41,389 bases of DNA, taken from positions 1 through 41,389 of the forward strand of contig JAFAFW010000040.1 in the NCBI GenBank assembly GCA_023423275.1, written 5' to 3'. A model generated the notes under the pieces. That model had not been told where the DNA came from, searched no databases, and saw nothing but the letters and a program-made list of their open reading frames with translations. This document shows, piece by piece, positions 1-8,602 of the stretch (the first letter of the stretch is position 1; every line of letters begins with the position of its first letter). The translations under genes were made by a program, and so were the position numbers. Origin of the DNA: Pseudomonadota bacterium (GTDB lineage: Bacteria; Pseudomonadota; Alphaproteobacteria; Rhizobiales; Hyphomicrobiaceae).

Positions 1-1344
1 GTTCCGCTGACGGAGGCGGAGACCAAGACGCAGGCTTCCCGCTGCATGGACTGCGGGATTCCCTACTGTCACAACGGCTGTCCGGTGAACAACCAGATCC
101 CCGACTGGAACGATCTGGTGTTTCACAGCGACTGGAAGAACGCCGCGATCAACCTGCACTCGACGAACAACTTTCCCGAGGTGACGGGCCGCATCTGCCC
201 AGCGCCGTGCGAGGCATCCTGCACACTCAACATCGACGACAAGCCGGTCGCCATCAAGACGATCGAGTGCGCGATTGCCGATCGCGGCTTCGAGGAAGGT
301 TGGATCGTACCGCAGCCTGCGGAGCACAAGACCGGCAAGAAGGTTGCCATCATCGGGTCGGGTCCGGCCGGACTGGCTGCCGCGCAGCAACTGGCGCGCG
401 CCGGTCACGAGGTGCACGTCTATGAGAAGAACGCCTATCCCGGTGGCCTGCTGCGCTATGGCATTCCGGATTTCAAGCTGGAGAAGCACGTCATCGAGCG
501 CCGCGTGAAGCAGATGGAGGCCGAGGGCGTCGTCTTCCATTGCAATGTGCACGTCGGCGGCGACGTTTCGATCCGCAAGCTCGAAGCCAAGCATGACGCC
601 GTCTTGCTGGCAGGGGGCTCGGAACATCCTTTTGATTTCTTCGCGAAAGCACCGGGCCGTGAGCTCGATGGTATTCACTACGCCATGCAGTTCCTGCCGC
701 AGCAGAACCGCCGGGTGGCTGGCGAGGCGCTTGGCAAGATCAAGGAGATCAGCGCGAAGGGCAAGCACGTCATCGTCATCGGGGGCGGCGACACGGGCTC
801 CGACTGCATCGGAACGTCGATCCGGCAGGGAGCCAAGTCCGTCACGCAGCTCGAAATCATGCCGATGCCGCCGCAGAAAGAGAACAAGGCGATGTCGTGG
901 CCGCACTGGCCGCTGAAGCTGCGCGTCTCGTCGAGCCAGCAGGAAGGCGTGAAGTCGGAATACTCGATCTCGACCACCGGTTTCTCAGGCAGCAAGGGCA
1001 AGATCGAGAAGCTGCTCTACACGCGCGTCGACGCCAAGCTGCAGCCGATCAAGGGCAGCGAGGGTGAGCTTCCGGCCGACCTCGTCCTGCTGGCCATGGG
1101 CTTCGCGGGTCCGAATGAAGGCGATGTCGTGAAGGAGATCGGCCTCGACGTCGTGCCGCGCGGCCGCTTCAAGGGTCTGGAAGCCGATGAGCGTGACTAC
1201 CGCATCAAGGGCCAGAAAAAGATGTTCGTGGCGGGCGATATGCGTCGCGGCCAGTCCCTCGTCGTTTGGGCGATCCGCGAAGGCCGCCAGGCGGCGCATG
1301 CGATCGACAAGGCCCTGATGGGCCGGAGTGACCTGCCGCGCTGA
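1..1344 (+). CDS. gltD: Glutamate synthase small subunit (5'-truncated by window edge)
   Basis: This is the small (beta) subunit of NADPH-dependent glutamate synthase, which feeds electrons from NADPH through FAD and 4Fe-4S centres to the large subunit for glutamate formation from glutamine and 2-oxoglutarate. The reading frame is open from base 1, so the first roughly 35 residues lie outside the window; the methionine at 46 is internal. The visible N-terminus carries the ferredoxin-like cysteine set C15, C18, C23 and C27 (counted from base 1). A Rossmann FAD motif follows (VAIIGSGPAGLAAA), then a second nucleotide-binding motif (VIVIGGGDTGSD) and the C-terminal FAD-binding MFVAGDMRRGQSLVVWAI. 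About 447 residues are visible, consistent with a family length near 480. gltB is expected just upstream, outside the window. Homologous electron-transfer subunits of other enzymes exist, but the N-terminal sequence fits GltD closely. Confidence 0.96.
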   Translation, partial: VPLTEAETKTQASRCMDCGIPYCHNGCPVNNQIPDWNDLVFHSDWKNAAINLHSTNNFPEVTGRICPAPCEASCTLNIDDKPVAIKTIECAIADRGFEEGWIVPQPAEHKTGKKVAIIGSGPAGLAAAQQLARAGHEVHVYEKNAYPGGLLRYGIPDFKLEKHVIERRVKQMEAEGVVFHCNVHVGGDVSIRKLEAKHDAVLLAGGSEHPFDFFAKAPGRELDGIHYAMQFLPQQNRRVAGEALGKIKEISAKGKHVIVIGGGDTGSDCIGTSIRQGAKSVTQLEIMPMPPQKENKAMSWPHWPLKLRVSSSQQEGVKSEYSISTTGFSGSKGKIEKLLYTRVDAKLQPIKGSEGELPADLVLLAMGFAGPNEGDVVKEIGLDVVPRGRFKGLEADERDYRIKGQKKMFVAGDMRRGQSLVVWAIREGRQAAHAIDKALMGRSDLPR

Positions 1345-1388
1345 CGTCGAGCAGCCCGCTTAACACTGCCCGCTCTCGCAGCTTCAAT

Positions 1389-1407
1389 CTCCCACCTTGG
1401 GAGTTTT
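1389..1407 (+). terminator. Rho-independent terminator after gltD
   Basis: A 6-bp stem (CTCCCA at 1389-1394, TGGGAG at 1398-1403) with a 3-base loop is followed by TTTT at 1404-1407. It lies 45 bases after the gltD stop and touches the stop codon of the convergent DUF459 gene. The short stem and tight loop make it modest. Confidence 0.6.
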
Positions 1408-2848
1408 AGCTGCGATCCTTTGGTATCGGCGGCGTAATGGAAGCCGGTGTCGGCCGCTGCTGAGCTGGCCGTTCATCGGCGGGCGGAAGGGTTTCTGCAT
1501 CGGGTCTCGGCCACCTGAAATCATCGGCCCGCCCCGGCTTCGGGGTCATGCGCTCGCCTTTGACGAGCACCCTGAAAAACGCCGACTGAGTGGGTGCCAA
1601 TCTCTGCCGCTGAGCTTGCGAACCGACGGACAGCCCCGGCGTGATCGAGTTCAGCACCAGCGTCCCATTACTCACGGTATCGGGCACGCTTTCACCGAGG
1701 TGCACGGCCCTGTCCGGGGATGCCCGGCGCGTCACGAGGGACAGAACCGACGACGGTATTGCAGGCCTCAGAATTTCGATATTCACCGTCTCTTCACGGC
1801 CGATCCGACCGGGCACCTTGATCGCAACCTTGCTGGAATCAGCTTTCAATTCGCCCGCACCGACTTGTCCCGCCGCGGCATAGGCCGCAACATTGTCAGG
1901 CGCCCCCTTGGACCGTCCCTCGCGCTCCTTCGGTGTCGTTTGGACAGCCGTTCCCCAACCTGTCTGCGGAGCCTCGGCCTGTTTCGGCTTGGGGGCGATC
2001 CGCTTCTGCTCCGCTTCGGCGCCGGCCAGCGGAATCGTTCGCTCGTTGCGCGCCTGCGTGATGTCGCGTTTGATTTCTCGCTCGACGAAATGCGCCAGTT
2101 TGCGATTGCCGGCCGCCGTAAAGCTCACCCCATCGCGTTCGCGCAGAATGCGCGTCTTGCCGGTGAGGTCAGGCCCGTACTGATTGTATTGCCCTTCCTC
2201 GTCGGCGAACGCTTCGTAGATGTTGATGAACTTGACGTTGCCGATGAGTGCGCGCTCACGGAAGATCTCGTTCAGCATCTGCACGTCTTCGCTCATATCT
2301 GCCCGTCGGACGATCGGCAGGCTGACCCAGTAGATGGCGCTCCCTTGCCGTTTCAGAGTGCGAATGAGGCGGTCGACACGGCGCGAATACTCGGCCTTCC
2401 ATTCGTCGGCCCCCACAGCGACACGGCGATTGTTCGGGCCACGCAACGGAATGCGGTCACCAATCCCCAGCATGACGACCGCCACGTGGAGAGGCTCACG
2501 CCCGATCGCCTGCTCGAACGCGGCGAAATCCTCCTGCTCAATCCGGATCAGGCCAGCCATGCTTTGGGTGCGCCGCGCCATCTGCACGCGCGCATCGTCG
2601 GACAGGCTCTCTGTGAGGGCAGATGTCAGGCTGTCGGCCATGAAGTCGCCGATCACCTGCACACGATAGGTATCACCTTCAGGAAATGGGGTGATGTAGC
2701 TTGAGCCCCAGCCTTCATCCTGAGAGGCCGCAGGCAGCGGCGCGACGCCGGCCAGCGCCGCATAGACCGCCGTGGCGACCGCGAGGATGATCCCCGCCGC
2801 CGGCGACGGACAGGCTCGCCGGATGACATTGGCAACGGCGTTCAGCAC
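1406..2848 (-). CDS. DUF459-type SGNH-fold periplasmic protein
   Basis: A 480-residue exported protein of the DUF459 family, whose fold is that of SGNH/GDSL hydrolases; it probably acts in the periplasm or envelope. A hydrophobic segment lies at residues 10-40. The SGNH domain covers about 62-260 and ends with DGVSFTAAGNRKLAHF. A Pro/Lys-rich, probably disordered tail of about 200 residues follows. Block I reads GDF (67-69) where active enzymes have GDS, and the block V histidine position reads Ser (DGVS, 239-242), so the usual catalytic Ser and His are not seen. The gene follows the upstream transglycosylase after only 7 bases, with a GAGG element before the ATG, so the three genes at 1406-5406 probably form one operon linked to peptidoglycan or envelope polymers. 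Family assignment is fairly sure; activity is not known. Confidence 0.8.
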   Translation of the reverse strand: MLNAVANVIRRACPSPAAGIILAVATAVYAALAGVAPLPAASQDEGWGSSYITPFPEGDTYRVQVIGDFMADSLTSALTESLSDDARVQMARRTQSMAGLIRIEQEDFAAFEQAIGREPLHVAVVMLGIGDRIPLRGPNNRRVAVGADEWKAEYSRRVDRLIRTLKRQGSAIYWVSLPIVRRADMSEDVQMLNEIFRERALIGNVKFINIYEAFADEEGQYNQYGPDLTGKTRILRERDGVSFTAAGNRKLAHFVEREIKRDITQARNERTIPLAGAEAEQKRIAPKPKQAEAPQTGWGTAVQTTPKEREGRSKGAPDNVAAYAAAGQVGAGELKADSSKVAIKVPGRIGREETVNIEILRPAIPSSVLSLVTRRASPDRAVHLGESVPDTVSNGTLVLNSITPGLSVGSQAQRQRLAPTQSAFFRVLVKGERMTPKPGRADDFRWPRPDAETLPPADERPAQQRPTPASITPPIPKDRS

Positions 2849-2855
2849 ATGGGCC

Positions 2856-4091
2856 TCATTGAAGCTGCTCGCCTATATCCCGGCGCAGCATGTCGAGTAG
2901 CTCTGGACTGGGGTGCCCATCCTGCGGCAACCCACGCGTGCGCTGGAAAGCCCGGATGGCCGCACGCGACTGAGTCCCGATGATCCCATCCGGCGTCCCG
3001 GTGTCAAGTCCTTGCTGGCTCAGTAGTGTCTGCATCTCCTCCAGCTCATTGCGCGCCAATGCCCGCGATGAGACCGGCCATGTCGCCGCAATCGGATCGG
3101 CACCGGCCAGCCTGTCCGCCAGATGACCCACTGCCAAAGCATAGGACACTGCTGGGTTATACCTGAGGATAGCGCGGAAATTATCCGTAACGAGGAAGGC
3201 CGGCCCGTCCGCGCCCGCGGGCAGCCTCAACTGCAACGCCAGCCTGGTGTCGCCGATCGGCGTTCCTCCTGGACGCGTGACCCCAAGCCGGCGCCATGCC
3301 GCTGCGGACTGAGCGCGCTCCGGTGCCGACAGGCTGTAATCGAACTTGGCAGGCAGAACGACCTCGAATCCCCAGGGCTCGCCCGATTTCCAGCCCGACG
3401 TGCGCAGATAGTTGGCTGTGGAGGCGAGCGCATCGGCGGGGTTGGTCCAGATATCGCGCCGCCCGTCGCGGTCGAAATCGACAGCGCGCGCCAGATATGT
3501 CGTCGGCATGAACTGGGTGTGTCCCATGGCGCCCGCCCAAGACCCGGACATCCGTTCCGGCGTAATGTCACCACGCTGCACAATGCGCAAGGCGGCCAGC
3601 AGTTCCGATTTCCAGTAGCGCGAGCGCCGGGCATCGCCGGCTGCCAGCGTCGCCAACGAACGGATGATGTTGCTGTTCCCGAGATTGGCGCCGAAATTGG
3701 TCTCGATCCCCCACACGGCAAGCACGACATAGCGGTCGACGCCATAGGCGCTCTCGATGGCTGAGAGAACCGTGCCATATTTGGCCATCTGCTTCAGGCC
3801 GGTATCCATGCGCGCGTTGCTGACGATGCGGCCCATATAGGTCCACACCGGCGTCACGAACTCCGGCTGGGATGTCGCCAGCTCCAGCACGCGCATGTCG
3901 GGCTCGAGCCCCCGCGTTGCCCGCTCGAACGTCGCCGCGCTCACGCCTGCGGCAAGCGCTTCGGTGCGCAGTTCCGCCAGCATCGGCGCAAGATTGATCG
4001 GCTGCGGTTGTGCCTGGGCTGCCCCCAGCCCCGCTCCTGCCAGAACCGTCATCGCCAAGAGTGTCGCGCACCGTCTCCGCCATCGGCGCAT
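2856..4091 (-). CDS. Lytic murein transglycosylase, MltB/SLT_2 family
   Basis: Cleaves the beta-1,4 link between MurNAc and GlcNAc in peptidoglycan, leaving 1,6-anhydro-MurNAc, in the periplasm. Residues 1-27 form a signal peptide with an Arg-rich start and an AQA end. The SLT_2 domain covers about 31-330, with the catalytic glutamate E130 in the conserved WGIETNFG and the family signature WAGAMGHTQFMPTTY. A PG_binding_1 domain lies at about 345-408 (EEMQTLLSQQGL, then DGIIGTQSRAAIRAFQ). The length of 411 residues is usual for this class. GGGAGAGG lies 7 bases before the ATG at 4091. It lies 19 bases after a second gene of the same family, so the pair looks like an ancient tandem duplication. 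Confidence 0.94.
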   Translation of the reverse strand: MRRWRRRCATLLAMTVLAGAGLGAAQAQPQPINLAPMLAELRTEALAAGVSAATFERATRGLEPDMRVLELATSQPEFVTPVWTYMGRIVSNARMDTGLKQMAKYGTVLSAIESAYGVDRYVVLAVWGIETNFGANLGNSNIIRSLATLAAGDARRSRYWKSELLAALRIVQRGDITPERMSGSWAGAMGHTQFMPTTYLARAVDFDRDGRRDIWTNPADALASTANYLRTSGWKSGEPWGFEVVLPAKFDYSLSAPERAQSAAAWRRLGVTRPGGTPIGDTRLALQLRLPAGADGPAFLVTDNFRAILRYNPAVSYALAVGHLADRLAGADPIAATWPVSSRALARNELEEMQTLLSQQGLDTGTPDGIIGTQSRAAIRAFQRTRGLPQDGHPSPELLDMLRRDIGEQLQ

Positions 4092-4110
4092 GCCTGCCTC
4101 TCCCTCTCGA

Positions 4111-5406
4111 TTATGGCGCCGCGCTGGCCTGCAGATGCTTGAGCAGCCCCGCCGTGGGCCAGCAATCCACTTTCAGCCGTTGCGCCTCCTGATAGGATCC
4201 AATCTGCCAACGGGTGTTCGAGCCGACCTTGCCGTCGACTTTGTCGATGCGAAAACCTCTGGATTTCAAACGCCGCTGGATCTCTTCCACGGATGTGCTG
4301 CTGAGTTGCGAAATATCCTGCCAGGGTGTTTCGAAGTCTCCGCCGCCAGCGATCCGGTCTGCCAGATGACCTACGAACACGGCGTAAAGATCCGACATAT
4401 TGTAGCGCCGAATGACACGATAGTTCTCAAGCACAAGGAAAGAAGGGCCATACGCGCCGCCCGGCGACATCAGATAAGCTTCAGTGCCGAGCTGATCGGC
4501 GGGGAATTGCCGATTGCGGGTTCGCGTAAAACCTAACGATGCCCATTCTGACAACGGACGGGCATTCTCGGGCCCTTCGAGCGCACACGAGCCCTTGCCG
4601 GACACAGGCATGCGCACTTCGTAGCCCCACGTCTGCCCCTTGACCCACCCCTTGCCGGCAAGCTGACGCGCGATAGTGGCGAGTGCATCAGGAACCGAAT
4701 TCCAGATGTCCTTGCGATTATCGCCATCGAGATCGTATGCCCACTTGTCGAATTCGGAGGGCATGAGCTGCGGCAGCCCGACGGCCCCCGCCCATGACGA
4801 TCGCAAGGCTTCGCGCGAGATCACGCCATACTGCAGCAATCGCAGGGCATGCAGGAGTTCGATGCGGAACATATCCTTGCGCCGCCCGAGATAGGCCTGG
4901 GTCGCCAGCGCCTCAATCGCATAATGCGGCAACCGATAAGTGCCGAACGCGGTCTCGCGCCCCCAGATCGCGAGAATGGCTTCCGCTTCCACACCGATCT
5001 CGCGCTCGATCTTCGCCAGTTCCGAAGCGTATTTGGCCTTCAGGGCGCGCCCGGTTTCGGACAGCCGGATGATCTGCGACTTGCTGATGTAGTCCTGCGG
5101 CGGGCGCGTGAACTCCGCCTGCCCCCTGCGCGGCGCACGCTGGCGTCCGGGCACCACGAGATCAGGAAGGCTGAGGTCCGGCTCGACGCCACGAAAAGCG
5201 GAATTGAATGTCTCGCGAGAGATGCCGAATTCCTCTGCATCCTTCCAGAACACTGCGAGCCAGGTCTTGAAGCCTTCATCTGCCGCCCTGGCCGCCGGCG
5301 GGACGACCAGCGCAAGCAGGGCAACCGCCAAGCCGACAAGCCCGCGCAAGCTGATTTGGCGAGCGGATATTCCAGTCCTTGGCGAGGCCGCCGCTGTTTG
5401 CGCCAT
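4111..5406 (-). CDS. Second MltB/SLT_2-family lytic murein transglycosylase
   Basis: A paralogue of its downstream neighbour with the same architecture and 431 residues. A hydrophobic export segment lies at about 20-42. The SLT_2 domain has the catalytic glutamate E151 in IWGRETAFG, followed by WAGAVGLPQLMPSEF. A C-terminal peptidoglycan-binding repeat starts at EEIQRRLKSRGF and has DGKVGSNTRWQIGSYQ. The ATG at 5406 is chosen because GGGAGGG stands 6 bases before it; a longer in-frame extension to 5469 has no ribosome site and a Cys/Arg-rich sequence unlike a signal peptide. It is the first gene of the minus-strand operon ending at 1406. Sequence differs much from the 2856-4091 copy outside the motifs, so the duplication is old. 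Confidence 0.92.
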   Translation of the reverse strand: MAQTAAASPRTGISARQISLRGLVGLAVALLALVVPPAARAADEGFKTWLAVFWKDAEEFGISRETFNSAFRGVEPDLSLPDLVVPGRQRAPRRGQAEFTRPPQDYISKSQIIRLSETGRALKAKYASELAKIEREIGVEAEAILAIWGRETAFGTYRLPHYAIEALATQAYLGRRKDMFRIELLHALRLLQYGVISREALRSSWAGAVGLPQLMPSEFDKWAYDLDGDNRKDIWNSVPDALATIARQLAGKGWVKGQTWGYEVRMPVSGKGSCALEGPENARPLSEWASLGFTRTRNRQFPADQLGTEAYLMSPGGAYGPSFLVLENYRVIRRYNMSDLYAVFVGHLADRIAGGGDFETPWQDISQLSSTSVEEIQRRLKSRGFRIDKVDGKVGSNTRWQIGSYQEAQRLKVDCWPTAGLLKHLQASAAP

Positions 5407-5856
5407 CGGAGCCCTCCCGCATCGCTGCGCCGAACGGTTCGCGCCGACATAGCACTTTGCGCAGCACACCCTATCCCGATCAGAGAATCGCTGAATTTAT
5501 AGGCGATTTTTGGGCTTTCGGACTACTGCCCGGGTTGTGGAAGCGAGTATACGCCGCACCGTGGCCCAGGCTGGACGAATTGGAAGTTGTCCCGCACCGC
5601 AACCATGGCGCCCCGGTGGCGTTGTCATCAGAGGAGCGGTTGGGCGACGTTATCTTGTTATGATAGGAAGCCGACGTATCTCTACGTCGATCATTCTCAG
5701 ACCCTGGCGGCACTCGGTCACCATGTGGTCAAACAATCATTGGAGCTAACGCGGCGCCAAGATCGCGAACTGGCCGCGACCTCAGCGCCACTGGAACCTA
5801 TAACGCCTTGAAAGCGCAACGGTTCCAAGCAGACAACGAACCTTGCGGAGATTTTC
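5407..5856. other. Intergenic region between divergent lytic transglycosylase and galU genes
   Basis: About 450 bases without a convincing gene; the short open frames here have no ribosome sites and no recognisable sequence. It should hold promoters for both directions. A small perfect inverted repeat, GACGTA with TCTC between it and TACGTC, lies near 5672-5687. I see no RNA gene. Confidence 0.5.
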
Positions 5857-6735
5857 ATGAACACGCCTAACAAGCCGATTCGAAAAGCAGTGTTCCCCGT
5901 CGCGGGATTGGGAACGCGTTTTCTGCCGGCAACCAAGGCCATGCCTAAAGAGATGCTTCCGGTCGTCGACCGGCCCGTTATCCAGCACGTCGTCGACGAA
6001 GCGCGCGCTGCCGGGATCGAGCATTTCATTTTCGTCACGGGCCGCAACAAGGGCGTCATCGAGGATCACTTCGACAGCCAGTTTGAACTCGAACGCACGC
6101 TGGCGGAGCGCGGCAAGAAGAATGAACTCGATCTGCTTTCACGCGATCTGCCCGACGCCGGTCAGACCAGCTTTACGCGCCAGCAGGCGCCCCTCGGCCT
6201 CGGACATGCCGTCTGGTGCGCGCGCGAGATCGTCGGCAACGAGCCGTTCGCACTGCTGCTGCCCGACATGCTGCATCACGGCGATCCCGGCTGCCTCAGC
6301 GCAATGATCAAGGCCTACAATGCCAATGGCGGCAATCACGTCGCCGTGTCACCGGTTCCCGAGGATCAGACCCACCTCTATGGAATCGTCGGCGTGGAAA
6401 ACGCGAAAGCGCCCGTCTCGCCGATCACGTCCATGGTCGAGAAACCGCCACGCGGCACTGCTCCGTCGAACCTGCATATTACCGGCCGCTATATTCTGCA
6501 GCCTGAGATCTTCGGCCTTCTCGAAACCCAGGAGCGTGGCGCCGGCGGTGAGATTCAGCTCACCGACGCCATGATCAAGCTGTCCTCGAACCAGCCCTTC
6601 CACGCCGTCCGCTTCGACGGCCAGATCTATGATTGCGGTTCCAAGATCGGCTTCCTGCTCGCCAATTTTGCCTATGCCCTGGCGCGCGACGACCTTGGCC
6701 CGTCTCTGAAGGCGGAAATAAAGAAGCTGCTCTAG
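5857..6735 (+). CDS. galU: UTP-glucose-1-phosphate uridylyltransferase
   Basis: Makes UDP-glucose from UTP and glucose-1-phosphate in the cytoplasm, supplying exopolysaccharide, lipopolysaccharide and osmoregulated glucan synthesis. The 292 residues match bacterial GalU in length. The nucleotidyltransferase signature stands at residues 12-28 (PVAGLGTRFLPATKAMPKE), followed by MLPVVDRPVIQHVVDEA. Further family motifs are FVTGRNKGVIEDHFD, GLGHAVWCA, LLPDMLHHG, GIVGVE, MVEKP and GGEIQLTDAM. GGAG lies 6 bases before the ATG. It stands alone on the plus strand, with an inverted repeat behind it. The related dTDP-glucose enzyme RmlA lacks this motif pattern. Confidence 0.96.
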   Translation: MNTPNKPIRKAVFPVAGLGTRFLPATKAMPKEMLPVVDRPVIQHVVDEARAAGIEHFIFVTGRNKGVIEDHFDSQFELERTLAERGKKNELDLLSRDLPDAGQTSFTRQQAPLGLGHAVWCAREIVGNEPFALLLPDMLHHGDPGCLSAMIKAYNANGGNHVAVSPVPEDQTHLYGIVGVENAKAPVSPITSMVEKPPRGTAPSNLHITGRYILQPEIFGLLETQERGAGGEIQLTDAMIKLSSNQPFHAVRFDGQIYDCGSKIGFLLANFAYALARDDLGPSLKAEIKKLL

Positions 6736-6794
6736 CCTCAGGTTGCATTGTAAATCTAAGAACCCGGCCAGCACTCCGGCGCCTGTACAGCAGC

Positions 6795-6823
6795 AGCCTC
6801 AGGCTTAACACTTGCTTGAGGCT
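6795..6823 (+). terminator. Inverted repeat behind galU
   Basis: A 10-bp stem with one G-T pair (AGCCTCAGGC 6795-6804, GCTTGAGGCT 6814-6823) and a 9-base loop. It lies 60 bases after galU and before lemA. No T-run follows directly (CAAAGCATT), although TTTTTT occurs about 30 bases on, so it may be a weak terminator or an RNA-stabilising hairpin. Confidence 0.4.
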
Positions 6824-6919
6824 CAAAGCATTGCGGCGGGACAGAGCACTTTTTTCGTTTTCCAGCCTGCAGATCTTAGGCAATAGTTGCCGCGTTTGCG
6901 AGCGCAGCAGGAGTGAGGC

Positions 6920-7489
6920 ATGGGCGATTACCTGGGTTGGGTCATCCTTGGCGCCATTGTATTGGCGGCAATGTATGCGATCGGCGTCTACAACGGCCTG
7001 GTAGGCCTGCGCCAACGCTGTCGCCAAGCGTTCTCCGATATCGATGTCCAGTTGAAGCAGCGCCACGACCTGGTGCCCAATCTGGTCGAGACCGTGAAAG
7101 GCTACGCCCAGCACGAGCGCGAAACGCTGGATGCGGTGGTCAAGGCGCGTAATGCGGCTGTAGCTGCACAGGGGCCCGCGGCTCAGGCGGCGGCAGAAGG
7201 CGTGCTTCAAGGTGCCTTGCGTCAGCTTTTCGCTCTGGCTGAGGCTTATCCGGATCTCAAAGCCAACACCAATTTCCAGCAATTGCAGACCGAGCTGGCG
7301 GACATCGAAAACAAGATCGCTGCAGCGCGGCGCTTCTTCAATAATGCGGCGGCTGAATACAACACGACGCGGGAAAGCTTCCCGGCGGCGCTGTTTGCCA
7401 ACGCCATGGGCTTCGGGCCGCAGGACTTCTTCAATGTCGATGAGAACGAACGCGAAGCGGTCCGGACGGCTCCGCAAGTGAAGTTCTAG
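6920..7489 (+). CDS. LemA family protein
   Basis: A 189-residue LemA-family protein. One N-terminal transmembrane helix (about 7-27) anchors a long helical domain. Family motifs seen are YNGLVGLRQRCRQAFSDIDVQLKQRHDLVPNLVETVKGYAQHE and the C-terminal ARRFFNNAAAEYNT plus FPAALFANAMGF. AGGAGTGAGGC precedes the ATG. The family has no settled biochemical role; it is often next to membrane M48 proteases, as here, where the protease begins 41 bases downstream, and the two are probably cotranscribed. Inference: LemA may be a partner or substrate adaptor of that protease in envelope quality control. Confidence 0.93.
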   Translation: MGDYLGWVILGAIVLAAMYAIGVYNGLVGLRQRCRQAFSDIDVQLKQRHDLVPNLVETVKGYAQHERETLDAVVKARNAAVAAQGPAAQAAAEGVLQGALRQLFALAEAYPDLKANTNFQQLQTELADIENKIAAARRFFNNAAAEYNTTRESFPAALFANAMGFGPQDFFNVDENEREAVRTAPQVKF

Positions 7490-7530
7490 ACAACACTGGT
7501 CCGAGTGGCCGCGCGCAGGGCAAGGGCCCC

Positions 7531-8541
7531 ATGTTTCAGGCTTACGGCCTTTATTCTCATATCCGCGCCAATCGAATCCGATCCGCGTTTCTGCTGATCG
7601 GGTTCGTCGCGCTCCTGCATGCGCTGCTCTATTCGGTGCTGCTTCTCCTCAATGCCTTCAACGGCGGCACCTTTGAAGACATCGCCCAGGACGCGGCCAG
7701 CCAATTCGTGCGCTCCTGGCCGGTTGCAATGATTGCCGCCAGCATCTGGTTCGCGATCTCGTGGTTTTTCCACCAGAAGCTCATCAGCTACGCCACCGGC
7801 GCCCGCGGCGTGGCCCGCAAGGAGGCGCCGGACCTCTATAATACGCTTGAGAACCTGTGCATCTCGCGTGGCATCCCCATGCCGGCCTTGCAGATCATCG
7901 AGACGCCCGCCCTCAATGCTTATGCCGCCGGACTGAAGGACGGCGACTATGTCATCGCGGTCACGCGCGGCCTGATCGACACCCTGTCGGAGCCGGAACT
8001 CGAAGCAGTTCTCGCGCATGAACTCACTCACATTCGCAATCGCGATACGCAGCTCATGGTGATCGCGGTGATTTTCGCCGGCATCTTCGCGTTCTTCGCC
8101 GACCTTTCGATCCGGAGCTGGAATTTCCCTTACGGCGTCTGGCCGCGCGGCAATGGCCGGCAGGGAAATGATCGCGGAAGCAGCCGGGACGGGGGCGGCG
8201 GCGCGATGCTGGCCATCCTGATCGCGATCGCCATCATCATGATTTCGTGGGGCCTTTCCACGTTGATCCGCTTCGCGCTGTCGCGGTCGCGGGAATATCT
8301 GGCCGACGCGGGTTCGGTGGAGCTGACCAAAAATCCCGACGCCATGATCGGCGCCCTGCGCAAGATCTCGCGCAATGCCAGGTTCGACGTGCCCTCTCGC
8401 ATGGAGGCATTTTTCATCGAGAACCCGCTGGGATCGTCAAGTGCCTCATTGCTCTCTACACATCCCTCGATCACGGATCGGATCGCGGCCATCGAACGCT
8501 TTGCGGGCGGCAGCGAGAATGATCCCGCGAATACAATCTAA
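7531..8541 (+). CDS. M48 family membrane metalloprotease, HtpX-like
   Basis: A zinc-dependent integral-membrane peptidase of the M48 family, presumably acting on misfolded membrane proteins with its active site facing the cytoplasm, as in HtpX. Two N-terminal membrane helices lie at about 20-42 and 63-80. The zinc motif HELTH is at 163-167, and the third ligand is probably E255 in SREYLADAG. Two further membrane helices lie at about 176-192 and 226-243, separated by a Gly/Arg-rich loop. The C-terminus contains LSTHPSITDRIAAIERF, typical of the family. AAGGG precedes the ATG. With 336 residues it is longer than classical HtpX (about 290) and belongs to the LemA-linked branch. Confidence 0.93.
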   Translation: MFQAYGLYSHIRANRIRSAFLLIGFVALLHALLYSVLLLLNAFNGGTFEDIAQDAASQFVRSWPVAMIAASIWFAISWFFHQKLISYATGARGVARKEAPDLYNTLENLCISRGIPMPALQIIETPALNAYAAGLKDGDYVIAVTRGLIDTLSEPELEAVLAHELTHIRNRDTQLMVIAVIFAGIFAFFADLSIRSWNFPYGVWPRGNGRQGNDRGSSRDGGGGAMLAILIAIAIIMISWGLSTLIRFALSRSREYLADAGSVELTKNPDAMIGALRKISRNARFDVPSRMEAFFIENPLGSSSASLLSTHPSITDRIAAIERFAGGSENDPANTI

Positions 8542-8572
8542 GGGGGCCAGACCCCGCCGGATCCGGCCCCCT
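8541..8572. terminator. Hairpin terminator between convergent genes
   Basis: An 8-bp stem (AGGGGGCC 8541-8548, GGCCCCCT 8565-8572) starts in the stop codon of the protease gene and lies 30 bases before the end of the convergent gene. There is no long T-run on either side, but GC strength and position suit a shared terminator. Confidence 0.5.
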
Positions 8573-8602
8573 GATTCAGTACGGGCTGGGTTCTGACTGC
8601 GC

